Shown in pieces: positions 47,778-56,734 of a stretch of 64,000 nt of DNA (positions are counted from its first letter, which is position 1; each line of letters opens with the position of its first letter). This DNA is from Solilutibacter silvestris. GTDB taxonomy: Bacteria; Pseudomonadota; Gammaproteobacteria; Xanthomonadales; Xanthomonadaceae. The notes beneath the pieces are model-generated. The model saw nothing but the letters and a program-made list of their open reading frames with translations. It ran no database searches and was not told the origin of the DNA. The position numbers were made by a program, and so were the translations under genes. The stretch is from NCBI RefSeq assembly GCF_002895945.1, contig NZ_NPZB01000002.1, positions 1-64,000 on the forward strand, read 5' to 3'.

Positions 47778-49655
47778 ATGCAGTTCAACCACACGAAATG
47801 CAGCGGCGCACTCCAGGCCGGTCGCATTGCGCTCCTCGCAGGACTGCTGGGTACCGCGGCTTGCGCGCAGGCACAGGTCGCCAAGCCTGCCGCCGGCGCG
47901 GCAGCATCGACGCAGGCGTTGTCGATCGACAAGGTCGACTTCAAGCGCGGCGAAGACGGTTCCGGCAAGCTGATCCTCGGCTTCAGCGGTGACGGTGCCA
48001 TGCCCGACCTGCGCAACCAGGGCGACACCGTGATCATCGATCTCGGCAGCGCGCGCCTGCCGGCCAGCCTGCAGAAGATCATGAACGTCAGTGACTTTGC
48101 GACGCCGGTCGATCGCGTCGATGCCGCCGGCAATCGTCTGGTGCTGAGCACCCGTGCGCCGTTCGCATCGATGGCCTACCAGCACGGCCGCGAATACATC
48201 GTCGAGATCTCGCCCAAGGCCAGTGCGAACGCCGTTGGCGGCATGATGAGTTCCATGGTCGCGACGGCAGCAGTAAGCGCGCGCGCGAAGAGCGATGCGT
48301 CGACCTACAGCGGCCGCCCGGTGAACTTCAACTTCCAGGACGTGCCGGTGCGCACCGTGCTGCAGCTGATCGCCGAAACTGCCGGTCTCAACGTGGTGGC
48401 GTCGGATACCGTGCAGGGCAACATCACCCTGCGCCTGCAGAACGTGCCGTGGGACAAGGCGCTGGACGTGATCCTCAAGACCAAGGGCCTCGACAAGCGC
48501 CGCGACGGCAACGTGATCTGGGTGGCGCCGCAGGCCGAGATCGCCAAGGGCGAGCAGGAAAAGGAAGACGCGCGCATCGCCCTGGAAAACCGCCAGGACC
48601 TGACCACGGAATACTTCCGCATCAACTATCACAACGCCAACGAGATCTACAAGGCGATCACTGAAGCCAAGGGCATCGGTAATAGCAGCAATGGTGGTAG
48701 TGGCGGTGGTGGGAACAACCAGTCCCAGAACGACAACGGCTTCCTGTCGCCGCGTGGTCGCATCGTCGCCGATGGCCGCACCAACACGTTGATGGTCAGC
48801 GACATCCCGAAGAAACTCGCGGCAATGCGCGCCCTGATCAACGAGATCGATCGCCCGGTCGACCAGGTGGTGATCGAATCGCGCATCGTCATCGCGACCG
48901 AAACCTTCGCGCGTGACCTGGGTGCCAAGTTCGGCATCGGCATGGGCGGCACGTTCAACCACAATGGCTACAAATACGGCGTTGGCGGCACCAATGCCGG
49001 GTCCCAAGCCAATATCGGTGGTGTCACCAGCAACAGCGGCAGCGGCCTCAACTTCAACCTGCCGGCAGCCTCCGATGCCACCGCCGCGTCTATCGGCTAT
49101 TCCATCCTTGGTGCCAATTTCTCGCTGGATCTGGAACTGTCGGCGATGCAGGCGGAAGGCCGTGGCGAAATCCTCGCCAACCCGCGTATCTTCACCACCA
49201 ACCAGCGCGAATCGGTGATCCAGCAGGGCAGCCAGATCGGCTATGTCACGGTGACGTCGAGCAGCGGTGGCGCGGTGCTGCCGCAGGTCCAGTTCAAGGA
49301 CGTGCTGCTGGAACTGCGCGTCACCCCGACCATCACCAACGACGATCGCGTCTTCCTCATCGTCAAGGTGACCAAGGACGATCTCGACAGCTGGCTGCAG
49401 ACGCCGATCGGCAACGTGCCGATCATCGCCAAGCGCGCGGTTGATACCGCCGTGCTGATGGACAACGGACAGACTGTTGTGATCGGTGGCGTCTACGAGT
49501 TCAAGAACACCGACACCCTGCACAAGGTGCCGTTCCTCGGCGACCTGCCGGTGATCGGCAACCTGTTCCGCCAGAAGAGCAAGAGCAACTCCAAGGCCGA
49601 ATTGCTGGTGTTCCTGACGCCGCGCATCATCCGCGTCAAGCAGACCCTGCACTGA
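47778..49655 (+). CDS. pilQ: Type IV pilus secretin PilQ
   Basis: 625 residues from the ATG at 47778, with AGGGGAAAG upstream; the frame opens at a TTG 18 bases earlier. Signal peptide ending near AQA. One AMIN domain (about 50-150) for peptidoglycan binding, then a secretin/TonB N-domain (VNFNFQDVPVRTVLQLIAETAGLNVVASD), an N1 domain, and the C-terminal secretin barrel with VPFLGDLPVIGNLFR near the end. A Gly/Ser/Asn-rich stretch (near 300-320) marks a flexible loop. It forms the outer-membrane gate for the pilus. Only one AMIN domain is seen. Confidence 0.95.
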   Translation: MQFNHTKCSGALQAGRIALLAGLLGTAACAQAQVAKPAAGAAASTQALSIDKVDFKRGEDGSGKLILGFSGDGAMPDLRNQGDTVIIDLGSARLPASLQKIMNVSDFATPVDRVDAAGNRLVLSTRAPFASMAYQHGREYIVEISPKASANAVGGMMSSMVATAAVSARAKSDASTYSGRPVNFNFQDVPVRTVLQLIAETAGLNVVASDTVQGNITLRLQNVPWDKALDVILKTKGLDKRRDGNVIWVAPQAEIAKGEQEKEDARIALENRQDLTTEYFRINYHNANEIYKAITEAKGIGNSSNGGSGGGGNNQSQNDNGFLSPRGRIVADGRTNTLMVSDIPKKLAAMRALINEIDRPVDQVVIESRIVIATETFARDLGAKFGIGMGGTFNHNGYKYGVGGTNAGSQANIGGVTSNSGSGLNFNLPAASDATAASIGYSILGANFSLDLELSAMQAEGRGEILANPRIFTTNQRESVIQQGSQIGYVTVTSSSGGAVLPQVQFKDVLLELRVTPTITNDDRVFLIVKVTKDDLDSWLQTPIGNVPIIAKRAVDTAVLMDNGQTVVIGGVYEFKNTDTLHKVPFLGDLPVIGNLFRQKSKSNSKAELLVFLTPRIIRVKQTLH

Positions 49656-49681
49656 TCGGGCGGCTCTGCCGGCAGCAACGC

Positions 49682-49707
49682 GAAACGGGAGCCACGGCTC
49701 CCGTTTC
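49682..49707 (+). terminator. Terminator after pilQ
   Basis: GAAACGGGAGC-CACG-GCTCCCGTTTC: an 11-bp perfect stem with a four-base loop, then CATTTTC. It closes the pilM-Q operon. Confidence 0.8.
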
Positions 49708-49786
49708 CATTTTCAGGCGCGCTCCGGCGTGAGGAACCAATCGACGGAAGATCGGTCAAACTGCGCTCGTCTCCCCCCACGACGCA

Positions 49787-50824
49787 ATGATGAACCAGAC
49801 ACTTCCTCCCGAACTTCCCGTGCCGGTGCGGACATCGCACGCCGTGGTTGATGAACGGTTGCACGCCACCTTCCGTGCGTTGGCGGATGACTTGTCGGCG
49901 CAGGTGGTCGGGCAGTCGCGGCTGATCGAGCGCCTGTTGATCGCGTTGCTGGCCGATGGTCATCTGCTGGTGGAGGGCGCGCCGGGACTGGCCAAGACCA
50001 CCGCGATTCGCGCCCTGGCCGCACGCCTGGACGCGCAGTTCGCGCGCGTGCAGTTCACCCCGGATCTGCTGCCCGCCGATCTTACCGGCACCGAAGTGTG
50101 GCGGCCGCAGGACGGCAGCTTCGAATTCCAACCCGGTCCGATCTTCCATTCGTTGTTGCTGGCCGACGAAATCAATCGCGCGCCGGCAAAGGTGCAGTCG
50201 GCGCTGCTGGAGGCGATGGGTGAACGCCAGGTCACGGTGGGGCGACGCACGTACATGTTGCCGAAACTGTTCCTGGTGATGGCGACGCAGAATCCGATCG
50301 AGCAGGAAGGCACGTTCCCGCTGCCGGAAGCGCAGCTTGATCGTTTCCTGATGCACGTGCGGATCGGTTATCCCGATGCGCAGGTCGAAGGCGAGATCCT
50401 GCGCATCGCCCGCGATGCCGCCCGTGGCGCGGTGCTCGGGCAGGCTGCGGACGCGCCGGTCCCGGTCTCGCTTGACGATCTGTTCGCGGCACGCGCGGCC
50501 GTGCTCGATGTCCACGTCGCGCCTGCGCTGGAACGTTATCTGATCGAGCTGGTGCTGGCCTCGCGCGATGCGGCGCGTTACGACCGCGATCTGGCGAAAC
50601 GCATCGCCTGGGGCGCGAGTCCGCGCGGCTCGATCGCACTGGAACGTTGCGCACGTGCGCGCGCGTGGCTGCACGGGCGCGATTACGCCACGCCGGAAGA
50701 CGTGCGCGCGATCGCACCGGACGTGTTGCGTCATCGCATTCTGCCGAGTTACGAGGCGCTGGCGGAAGGCTGGACGGGCGATCGCCTGGTGGAGGCGTTG
50801 CTGGCCGTGGTGCCGCTGCCCTGA
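49787..50824 (+). CDS. MoxR-family AAA+ ATPase
   Basis: 345 residues. Walker A in VEGAPGLAKTTAIRAL, Walker B in LLLADEINRAPAKVQSALLEAM, sensor 1 in LVMATQNPIEQEGTFPLPEAQLDRFLM and sensor 2/arginine in SPRGSIALERCARARAWL. MoxR proteins act as chaperones for von Willebrand A proteins; this one heads a Bat-type operon with DUF58, two VWA proteins and BatD, so it probably remodels that envelope complex. The next gene starts 30 bases downstream. Confidence 0.93.
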   Translation: MMNQTLPPELPVPVRTSHAVVDERLHATFRALADDLSAQVVGQSRLIERLLIALLADGHLLVEGAPGLAKTTAIRALAARLDAQFARVQFTPDLLPADLTGTEVWRPQDGSFEFQPGPIFHSLLLADEINRAPAKVQSALLEAMGERQVTVGRRTYMLPKLFLVMATQNPIEQEGTFPLPEAQLDRFLMHVRIGYPDAQVEGEILRIARDAARGAVLGQAADAPVPVSLDDLFAARAAVLDVHVAPALERYLIELVLASRDAARYDRDLAKRIAWGASPRGSIALERCARARAWLHGRDYATPEDVRAIAPDVLRHRILPSYEALAEGWTGDRLVEALLAVVPLP

Positions 50825-50854
50825 CGCGCGGCCGTCATCAGGTACGAACAAGCC

Positions 50855-51748
50855 GTGAACGACGCGATCGCTCCTTCCCTGTCGATGTTGCTGGCGCTGC
50901 GCGGCGAAGCCTCCGTGCGGCGACCGCCGAAACGTGCGCGCGAAGGCGCGAGCGGCGCCGCACTGTCGCCCTTGCGCGGACGTGGCATGGAGTACGCGGA
51001 ATCGCGCGAGTATGCGATCGGCGATGACGCACGGCACATGGATTGGCGCGTCACCGCGCGCAGCGGGCGGCCGCATACCAAGCTGTTCCAGCCGGAACGC
51101 GAGCGCGCCACGTGGATCGTCGCGGACCGCGCGCCAGCGTTGTATTTCGGCACCAGGGTTCGCTACAAATCGGTGCAGGCGGCGCGCCTGGGCGCGAGCG
51201 CGGCATGGTCGGCGCTGAATGACGGCGATCGCATCGGCGCCGTCTGCGGAAGCGCCAGCGAGCCGCCACGAATGCCTGCCAGCGGGATGCGCGGCGTGTT
51301 GCCGGTGCTGGAAGCGCTGGTGCGCTGGTATTCGCAGGCGGACCAAGCCCATTCCTTCGAACGCACGTTGCTGCAGCTGCGGCGCATGGCACGGCCGGGT
51401 TCGCGGATCGTGGTGTTGGCCGATCCCGCGAGCGTCGTCGCGATCGATGTCGCGCAATGGCGCGCGCTGGCGAAGACCGGCGCATTGCATGTGCTGATGC
51501 CGAGCGATGCCTTCGAACAATCGCCGCCACGACGACGGCTGCGTTTCCTGTCCGCAGACATGCGCAGTGAAGTCGATCTCGGTGGAGCGGATGCGTATCG
51601 GCGCTGGCAGGCGTGTTTCGCCGGGACATTGCAGCAGGCGTTGACGGTGATCCGCGATGCCGGTGGCGAAGCGCAGGCGGTCGCGACCGAAGCGTCGGCG
51701 TCGGAGTGGCTGACGGGGTTTCGCGCCGCGCAGGCCGAGGTGGCGTGA
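50855..51748 (+). CDS. DUF58 (VWA-like) protein of Bat operon
   Basis: 297 residues from GTG. The signature RGRGMEYAESREYAIGDDARHMDWRVTARSGRPHTKLFQPERER (about 42-85) defines DUF58. The rest resembles a von Willebrand A fold with the WIVADRAPALYFG strand where a MIDAS would sit, but without a clean DxSxS. It is cytoplasmic and always found with MoxR ATPases. Its stop overlaps the next ATG by one base. Confidence 0.88.
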   Translation: MNDAIAPSLSMLLALRGEASVRRPPKRAREGASGAALSPLRGRGMEYAESREYAIGDDARHMDWRVTARSGRPHTKLFQPERERATWIVADRAPALYFGTRVRYKSVQAARLGASAAWSALNDGDRIGAVCGSASEPPRMPASGMRGVLPVLEALVRWYSQADQAHSFERTLLQLRRMARPGSRIVVLADPASVVAIDVAQWRALAKTGALHVLMPSDAFEQSPPRRRLRFLSADMRSEVDLGGADAYRRWQACFAGTLQQALTVIRDAGGEAQAVATEASASEWLTGFRAAQAEVA

Positions 51749-52197
51749 TGGCGCCACAGATCGCTTTGCGCGATATCCATCAGGCTACGGCACCATCGTG
51801 GTGGCCGTTGGCGCCGGGCTGGTGGATCGTCATTGCGGTGGTGGTGGCGATCATCGCATTGGCGTGGTTCCTGCGTCGTCGCAAGATCCGCCGGATCCGC
51901 AAGCTTGAGGCGATGTTCGATGATGCCGTCGACGCCGCGCCGACGCCGGCCGCGCAAGTGCGGGCGATGTCGGAACTGTTGCGTCGCGCCGCGCGCCGCC
52001 GACAACGCGAGGCCGATACCTTCGAGGGCGAAACCTGGTTGCGCTTTCTCGATGGCGGCTACAAGGCGCCGGTGTTCGACAGCGATGCCGGGCGCCTGCT
52101 GGTGGATGGCGCGTTCCGTCCAGGGGTGGACGAGACCGATGTCCGCGCCTTGCGCGATATCGCGCGCAGGCGCTTCATCGAATGGATGCAGCGATGA
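51748..52197 (+). CDS. DUF4381-type small membrane protein of Bat operon
   Basis: 149 residues: a short N-terminal stretch LRDIHQATAPSWWPLAPGWW, one membrane helix (about 27-44) with a basic RRRKIRRIRK stop-transfer, and a soluble helical domain that includes RAMSELLRRAARRRQREA and WLRFLDGG. This is the layout of DUF4381 proteins found between DUF58 and BatA. Its role is unknown; presumably a membrane partner of the VWA proteins. Starts and ends overlap both neighbours. Confidence 0.82.
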   Translation: MAPQIALRDIHQATAPSWWPLAPGWWIVIAVVVAIIALAWFLRRRKIRRIRKLEAMFDDAVDAAPTPAAQVRAMSELLRRAARRRQREADTFEGETWLRFLDGGYKAPVFDSDAGRLLVDGAFRPGVDETDVRALRDIARRRFIEWMQR

Positions 52198-53213
52198 CGG
52201 CGTGGTTGCATCACCTGTGGCCGCATGACTGGTCGCTGGCATGGCCGTGGCTGCTGTGGGCGATCCCGTTGGCGTGGCTGGCATGGATATTGTTGCCTGT
52301 GCGCCAGTCACAAGCGGCGGCGTTGAAGTTCCCGGACGCCGAAGCACTCGCACGCGTGGAAGATGGTGCTGCGGGCATCGTGCATCGAGGCGCGCCATGG
52401 CTGGCATGGCTGGCGTGGACACTGTTGTGCATCGCCGCCGCACGTCCACAAAGCCTCGGCCCTGCAGTGTTGCCGCCAAGCAGTGGGCGCGGGATGATGC
52501 TGGCGGTCGATCTCTCCGGCAGCATGGAAACGCCGGACATGGCGCTGGGCAACGAGACGGTGGATCGACTGACCGCGGCCAAGGCGGTGATGTCCGATTT
52601 TCTCGATCGTCGCGGCGGCGATCGTGTTGGCCTGATCGTGTTCGGCGACCGCGCCTTCGTGCTTGCGCCGATCACCGCCGATCTCGCCACCGTGCGCCAG
52701 CAATTGCGCGACAGCGTGGTCGGGTTGCCCGGCACATCGACGGCATTGGGCGATGCCATCGCGCTGGCGGTGAAGCGTTTGCGCGCGGTGCCGGCACAGG
52801 AACGCGTGCTGATCCTGCTCACCGATGGCGTGGCGACCGCTGGCGTGATCGAACCGCTGAAAGCGGCGGAGCTGGCGCAGATTGCTGGCGTGCGCGTCTA
52901 CACCATCGGCGTTGGGGGCGGCGAATTGCAACAGAGTTTCTTCGGCATCCCGGTGTCGACATCGGGTGGCGATGACGAAGTGGACGAGGCGACGTTGCAG
53001 AAAGTCGCGCAGCTGACCGGCGGTCGCTATTACCGCGCGCGTGACGCCCGGCAACTGTCCGGCATCTATGGCGAAATCGAACGACTGGAGCCGGTGAAAA
53101 CGCAGGGCAAGGCGATACGCCCACGCATCGAACATTACTTCCCATTGCTGCTGGCGGCATGTGGATTGTTCGTGTTGGCATTTGCCATCAATGCATGGAG
53201 GCGACGCGGATGA
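52194..53213 (+). CDS. batA: BatA-like von Willebrand A membrane protein
   Basis: 339 residues from the ATG at 52194. Two membrane helices near the N-terminus (about 18-37 and 68-85), a VWA domain with the complete MIDAS DLSGS (about 108-112), T in GLPGTSTALGDA and D in LLTDGVATAGVIEP, and a C-terminal membrane helix (about 313-333). In Bacteroides and Leptospira, Bat proteins affect oxidative-stress tolerance or envelope integrity. It is an inner-membrane protein with its VWA domain outside the bilayer. Overlaps both flanking genes by 4 bases. Confidence 0.87.
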   Translation: MTAWLHHLWPHDWSLAWPWLLWAIPLAWLAWILLPVRQSQAAALKFPDAEALARVEDGAAGIVHRGAPWLAWLAWTLLCIAAARPQSLGPAVLPPSSGRGMMLAVDLSGSMETPDMALGNETVDRLTAAKAVMSDFLDRRGGDRVGLIVFGDRAFVLAPITADLATVRQQLRDSVVGLPGTSTALGDAIALAVKRLRAVPAQERVLILLTDGVATAGVIEPLKAAELAQIAGVRVYTIGVGGGELQQSFFGIPVSTSGGDDEVDEATLQKVAQLTGGRYYRARDARQLSGIYGEIERLEPVKTQGKAIRPRIEHYFPLLLAACGLFVLAFAINAWRRRG

Positions 53214-55003
53214 TGTCGTCGCTGCACTGGTTGCGACCGGAATGGCTGTGGGGCCTGCTCGCGGTGCCGGTAGTGGCGTGGCTGGCCTGGCGTTTGCGCA
53301 ATGGGCGCGATCCATGGGCAGGCGTGATTGATCCGGTATTGCGGCCGCATGTCCTCGACCAGGGCAGTGCGATCGCGCGCGGAAGTTGGTCGCCGTTGTG
53401 GGCCGCAGCGCTGGTGACATGTGGGGTGTTGGCGCTTGCAGGGCCGTCATGGCATCGCAGCGAAGCGCCGTTGCTGCAATCGAAATCGCCGTTGGTGATC
53501 GCGATCGACCTGTCATCGACAAGCCTGGCGGACGACGTCGCGCCATCGCGGCTGTTGCTGATGCGGGCGAAACTGCAGCAATGGTTGAAGACGCGTCCCG
53601 ATGGTCAGGTCGCGCTGGTCGCGTTTGCCAGGGATGCCTACACCGTCGCACCACTCACCGATGATCCGGCGAATGTCGCGGTGTTCATCGACGCGCTGGC
53701 GCCGGACGTGATGCCCGATGATGGCCAGAACGCGGATCGTGCGATCGGGCTTGCCCGCGACCTGTTGCAGCAATCCGGAAACACGCAAGGCGACATCGTG
53801 GTGATGACGGATCACGCCGATGCCGCGGCGATCCGCATGGCTGGTGCGGCACGCAGCGACGGCTTCCGCGTCTCGGCACTGGGCGTCGGAAATGCGATCG
53901 GGCGGCCCGTTCGCGATGGCAATGGCGATGTCTCGATGGCGCGCCTCGATCTCGCATCGTTGACGGCGATGGCAGCTGCCGGCGGTGGCCGTGCCGCCAC
54001 GATGCAAGCGACGACCGTCGACATCGCCCAGCTTGGCGCGGATGCGCCGACTGTCGGCGACAGCGTCGGCAATGCGCGCGGCCATGCCGGCAGCCAGTGG
54101 CAGGATGATGGCGCGTGGTTGCTGCTGCCATTGATATTGCTGCTGTTGCCGGCATTCCGTCGCGGCGGTGCGCTGGCGGCGATGCTGGTCATCGGATTTG
54201 CGCTGGCACCGCAAAGCGGACATGCCGGCGACCTGTGGCGGCGCCCCGACCAGCAGGCCTACGACCACATGGAATCGGCGCAGCGTGCGTATCGCAAGGG
54301 TGATTTCGCGCGCGCCGAGGCGGAGTACACCAAGGTGCATTCCGCCGAAGCCGACTACAACCGCGGCAACGCGCTGGCGCGACTCGAACGCTATCGCGAA
54401 GCGGTGCAGGCGTACGACGATGCCCTGATGCGCAATCCCGGCATGGCCGATGCCAAAGCCAATCGCGAGGCCGTGCTCAAGGCGATGCGCCAGCCAGCGG
54501 GTGGGCAGCAGTCCGGCAAGAACAAGCAACAGGGCAATCAGCAAGGCAATCAGCAACAGAACGGGCAGCAATCGCAGGCCAACCAGCAGCAGGGCGATTC
54601 GCAACAGAACCGTTCGCAACAAAACAGCCGGCAACAGGGTGGCCAGCAGCAGGGTGGCCAGCAGCAAGACAATTCGCAGCAACGCAACCAACAGCAACGC
54701 AACGATCAACAGAACGGACAATTGTCGGCGAACGGGCAATCCGCCAATCCCAAGCCGGAGGATCGCGCCGGACAGCAAGCCGCCGATGCCGCACAGCGCG
54801 AACGCATGCGCGAAGCGTTGAAACAGGGCAGGGATGCGCGAGGCCAACGCCCCGGCGGCGGAACGCAGCAGGAAACTCCCGCCGAACGCGAGCGCCAGCA
54901 GCAGGTCGATGCGTGGTTGCGACGCATTCCCGATGATCCCGGCGCGTTGTTGCGCAGCAAGTTCCAGATCGAACGTGGGCGCCGACGCGGAGGTGGTGAA
55001 TGA
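53210..55003 (+). CDS. BatB/BatC fusion: VWA, TPR and Q/N-rich protein
   Basis: 597 residues. N-terminal membrane helices, a VWA domain with MIDAS-like IDLSSTS (about 99-105), a helix near 305-325 and another after it, then a TPR-like unit (MESAQRAYRKGDFARAEAEYTKVHSAEADYNRGNALARLERYREAVQAYDDAL, about 354-406). From about 433 to 510 the chain is almost only Gln, Asn, Gly, Ser and Arg, and the end is charged (AERERQQQVDAWLRRIPDDPGALLRSKFQIER). BatB and BatC are separate genes in many bacteria; here they are fused. The Q/N-rich tract has many CAA/CAG repeats. Confidence 0.85.
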   Translation: MMSSLHWLRPEWLWGLLAVPVVAWLAWRLRNGRDPWAGVIDPVLRPHVLDQGSAIARGSWSPLWAAALVTCGVLALAGPSWHRSEAPLLQSKSPLVIAIDLSSTSLADDVAPSRLLLMRAKLQQWLKTRPDGQVALVAFARDAYTVAPLTDDPANVAVFIDALAPDVMPDDGQNADRAIGLARDLLQQSGNTQGDIVVMTDHADAAAIRMAGAARSDGFRVSALGVGNAIGRPVRDGNGDVSMARLDLASLTAMAAAGGGRAATMQATTVDIAQLGADAPTVGDSVGNARGHAGSQWQDDGAWLLLPLILLLLPAFRRGGALAAMLVIGFALAPQSGHAGDLWRRPDQQAYDHMESAQRAYRKGDFARAEAEYTKVHSAEADYNRGNALARLERYREAVQAYDDALMRNPGMADAKANREAVLKAMRQPAGGQQSGKNKQQGNQQGNQQQNGQQSQANQQQGDSQQNRSQQNSRQQGGQQQGGQQQDNSQQRNQQQRNDQQNGQLSANGQSANPKPEDRAGQQAADAAQRERMREALKQGRDARGQRPGGGTQQETPAERERQQQVDAWLRRIPDDPGALLRSKFQIERGRRRGGGE

Positions 55004-56685
55004 GACATCTCGTTGCAGTGATCGCGTTGTGGCTGCTGGTCGCGCCGGCGTGGGCGAGGACCTCGGCCACGCTGGATCGCACGCAGGTGACGCAGGGCGA
55101 AGCGGTGGTGCTGACCATCGCCACCGACCAGGTCGGCGCACCGGATTATTCGGCGTTGCAATCGCGTTTCCGCATGCAAGGCGTGTCCAGCGAGCGATCG
55201 GTGCATTTCGCCAACGGTTCGCTCTCGGTGGATCTGCGCTACCGCGTGCGCCTGCTCGCGTTGCAAGCGGGCGTGCAGACCATCCCCGCGCTCGCGGTCG
55301 GGCACGATCGCACCCAGCCGTTGCAACTCGAAGTGATCGCCAACACCGCGGCATCGTCGTCTCCCGGTGATTTGCAGCAATCGCAGTCGGAACCCGCAGC
55401 AACGGGGCAGGGTCCGGTCTTCATCCAGGCACAGGTGGACGATCGCCATCCCTACGTGCAGCAAGCGGTCGGCATCGTGGTGCGCTTGTTCTACGCCACG
55501 CAGATGGTGGATGGCGCGCTCGATCTCGAGGCCCCTTCCGGTGCGTCCTTGCGCCGGGTCGGCGAGGACGTGCAGGGAACCCAGGACATCGCTGGCCGCA
55601 CCTATTCGGTGATTGAACGTCATTACATCCTGGTGCCCGACCGCCGCGGCACATTGACGCTACCCGCCGCGCATTTCAGTGGTCACGGCCAAGGTGGTTT
55701 CATCGATGACGTGTTTGGCGATGGCCGCGAGAACTTGCGCGCCAATGGACAACCACAGGCGTTGCAGGTGCGCGCGACGCCGGCGAATGCCGCGCAGCCG
55801 TGGCTGCCATTGCATCGTCTCGATGTGCAGGCGCTCGCTGCGCCGAACAGTGCGACCGCCGGCCAGACCACGGTGGTGACCTTGCGCGCGCAGGCCGATG
55901 GCGCCAATGCCGCGCAATTGCCCGAGTTGATGCTGACGGCCGACAACGATGCGCAGGTGTATCCGGAAGCGCCGACGGTGGAGGATCGCGACGATCACGG
56001 GCGGCCGCAGACGGTAGTGACGCGGCGCTTCTCGGTGGTGCCGGCGCATCCCGGCGCATTGCAGCTGCGCGCGACGCCGATCCAGTGGTGGAACGTCGTA
56101 ACCGATCAAGCGGCGACCGCGGAGACGCAAGCGCTGACATTGAATGTCGCTCCGGGCAGCGGCGCTTTCGCAGTGCCAACCGCGGCAGACGCGGCGGCTT
56201 CGCCATCGGAGACACGCTGGCCGCGCTGGCTGCATTCCGGCTTCGTCTGGAGCATCGTCGCCGCAGTGTTCGGATTGTTGTGGATCGTCACGCTGGCATT
56301 GCTGTCGCGCCGTCGCCATGTACCCGCCGATGCGACACGAGCGCCGCAGGCGGAAGCGCCATCTCCCAATCCTGCACCATTGCGCAACGACGATCTGCAG
56401 GAAGCGTTGAAGTCGGACGATCTCGCGCGCATCGCCCATGCTTTGCAGCGCATGGTGAATCCACCCGCTGCCGATCTCGATGCGCTGAAAACGCGACTGG
56501 GATCGACGCAGCAGGTCGAAGCGATCGAATCGTTGCAGGCGGCGTTGTGGGGCAATGGACGCGTCGCGCCGGATGCGGCGCTGGCATCGTTGCGACAGGC
56601 CTTTCGCGATGGGCCGCGGTGGAGCGCGTCCGCCGCCACGGAAAACGCCGAATCCCTGCTGCCACCGCTGTATCCCGAGCGCTGA
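55000..56685 (+). CDS. batD: BatD family protein
   Basis: 561 residues. A signal peptide (cleavage near PAWA-R, residue 19) is followed by tandem immunoglobulin-like domains beginning TSATLDRTQVTQGEAVVLTI, typical of BatD, and a C-terminal membrane helix (about 408-430, WSIVAAVFGLLWIVTLALLS) with a cytoplasmic tail. It probably forms the periplasmic arm of the Bat complex. It overlaps the previous gene by 4 bases and ends the operon. The next gene lies 49 bases downstream. Confidence 0.87.
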   Translation: MRHLVAVIALWLLVAPAWARTSATLDRTQVTQGEAVVLTIATDQVGAPDYSALQSRFRMQGVSSERSVHFANGSLSVDLRYRVRLLALQAGVQTIPALAVGHDRTQPLQLEVIANTAASSSPGDLQQSQSEPAATGQGPVFIQAQVDDRHPYVQQAVGIVVRLFYATQMVDGALDLEAPSGASLRRVGEDVQGTQDIAGRTYSVIERHYILVPDRRGTLTLPAAHFSGHGQGGFIDDVFGDGRENLRANGQPQALQVRATPANAAQPWLPLHRLDVQALAAPNSATAGQTTVVTLRAQADGANAAQLPELMLTADNDAQVYPEAPTVEDRDDHGRPQTVVTRRFSVVPAHPGALQLRATPIQWWNVVTDQAATAETQALTLNVAPGSGAFAVPTAADAAASPSETRWPRWLHSGFVWSIVAAVFGLLWIVTLALLSRRRHVPADATRAPQAEAPSPNPAPLRNDDLQEALKSDDLARIAHALQRMVNPPAADLDALKTRLGSTQQVEAIESLQAALWGNGRVAPDAALASLRQAFRDGPRWSASAATENAESLLPPLYPER

Positions 56686-56734
56686 AAAACGCTGTTTTGC
56701 TAAGCTCCCCCGGTTATCGAGCGTGGAGCAGGGC

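Noticed and set aside
47613-49652. Long open frame on the minus strand opposite pilQ
   Set aside because: GC-rich codon bias keeps the antisense frame open; the protein is His/Arg/Asp-rich without motifs, while pilQ on the plus strand is clear.
49493-51757. Long minus-strand frame opposite the MoxR and DUF58 genes
   Set aside because: Same antisense effect; no domain recognisable and two certain genes on the other strand.
54505-54730. Short repeats considered as a CRISPR-like or intergenic tandem array
   Set aside because: They are in-frame CAG/CAA/AAC codons within the BatB/C gene.
53513-55402. Long minus-strand frame opposite the Bat genes
   Set aside because: Its leucine-rich repeats are only the reverse reading of the Q/N-rich tract.
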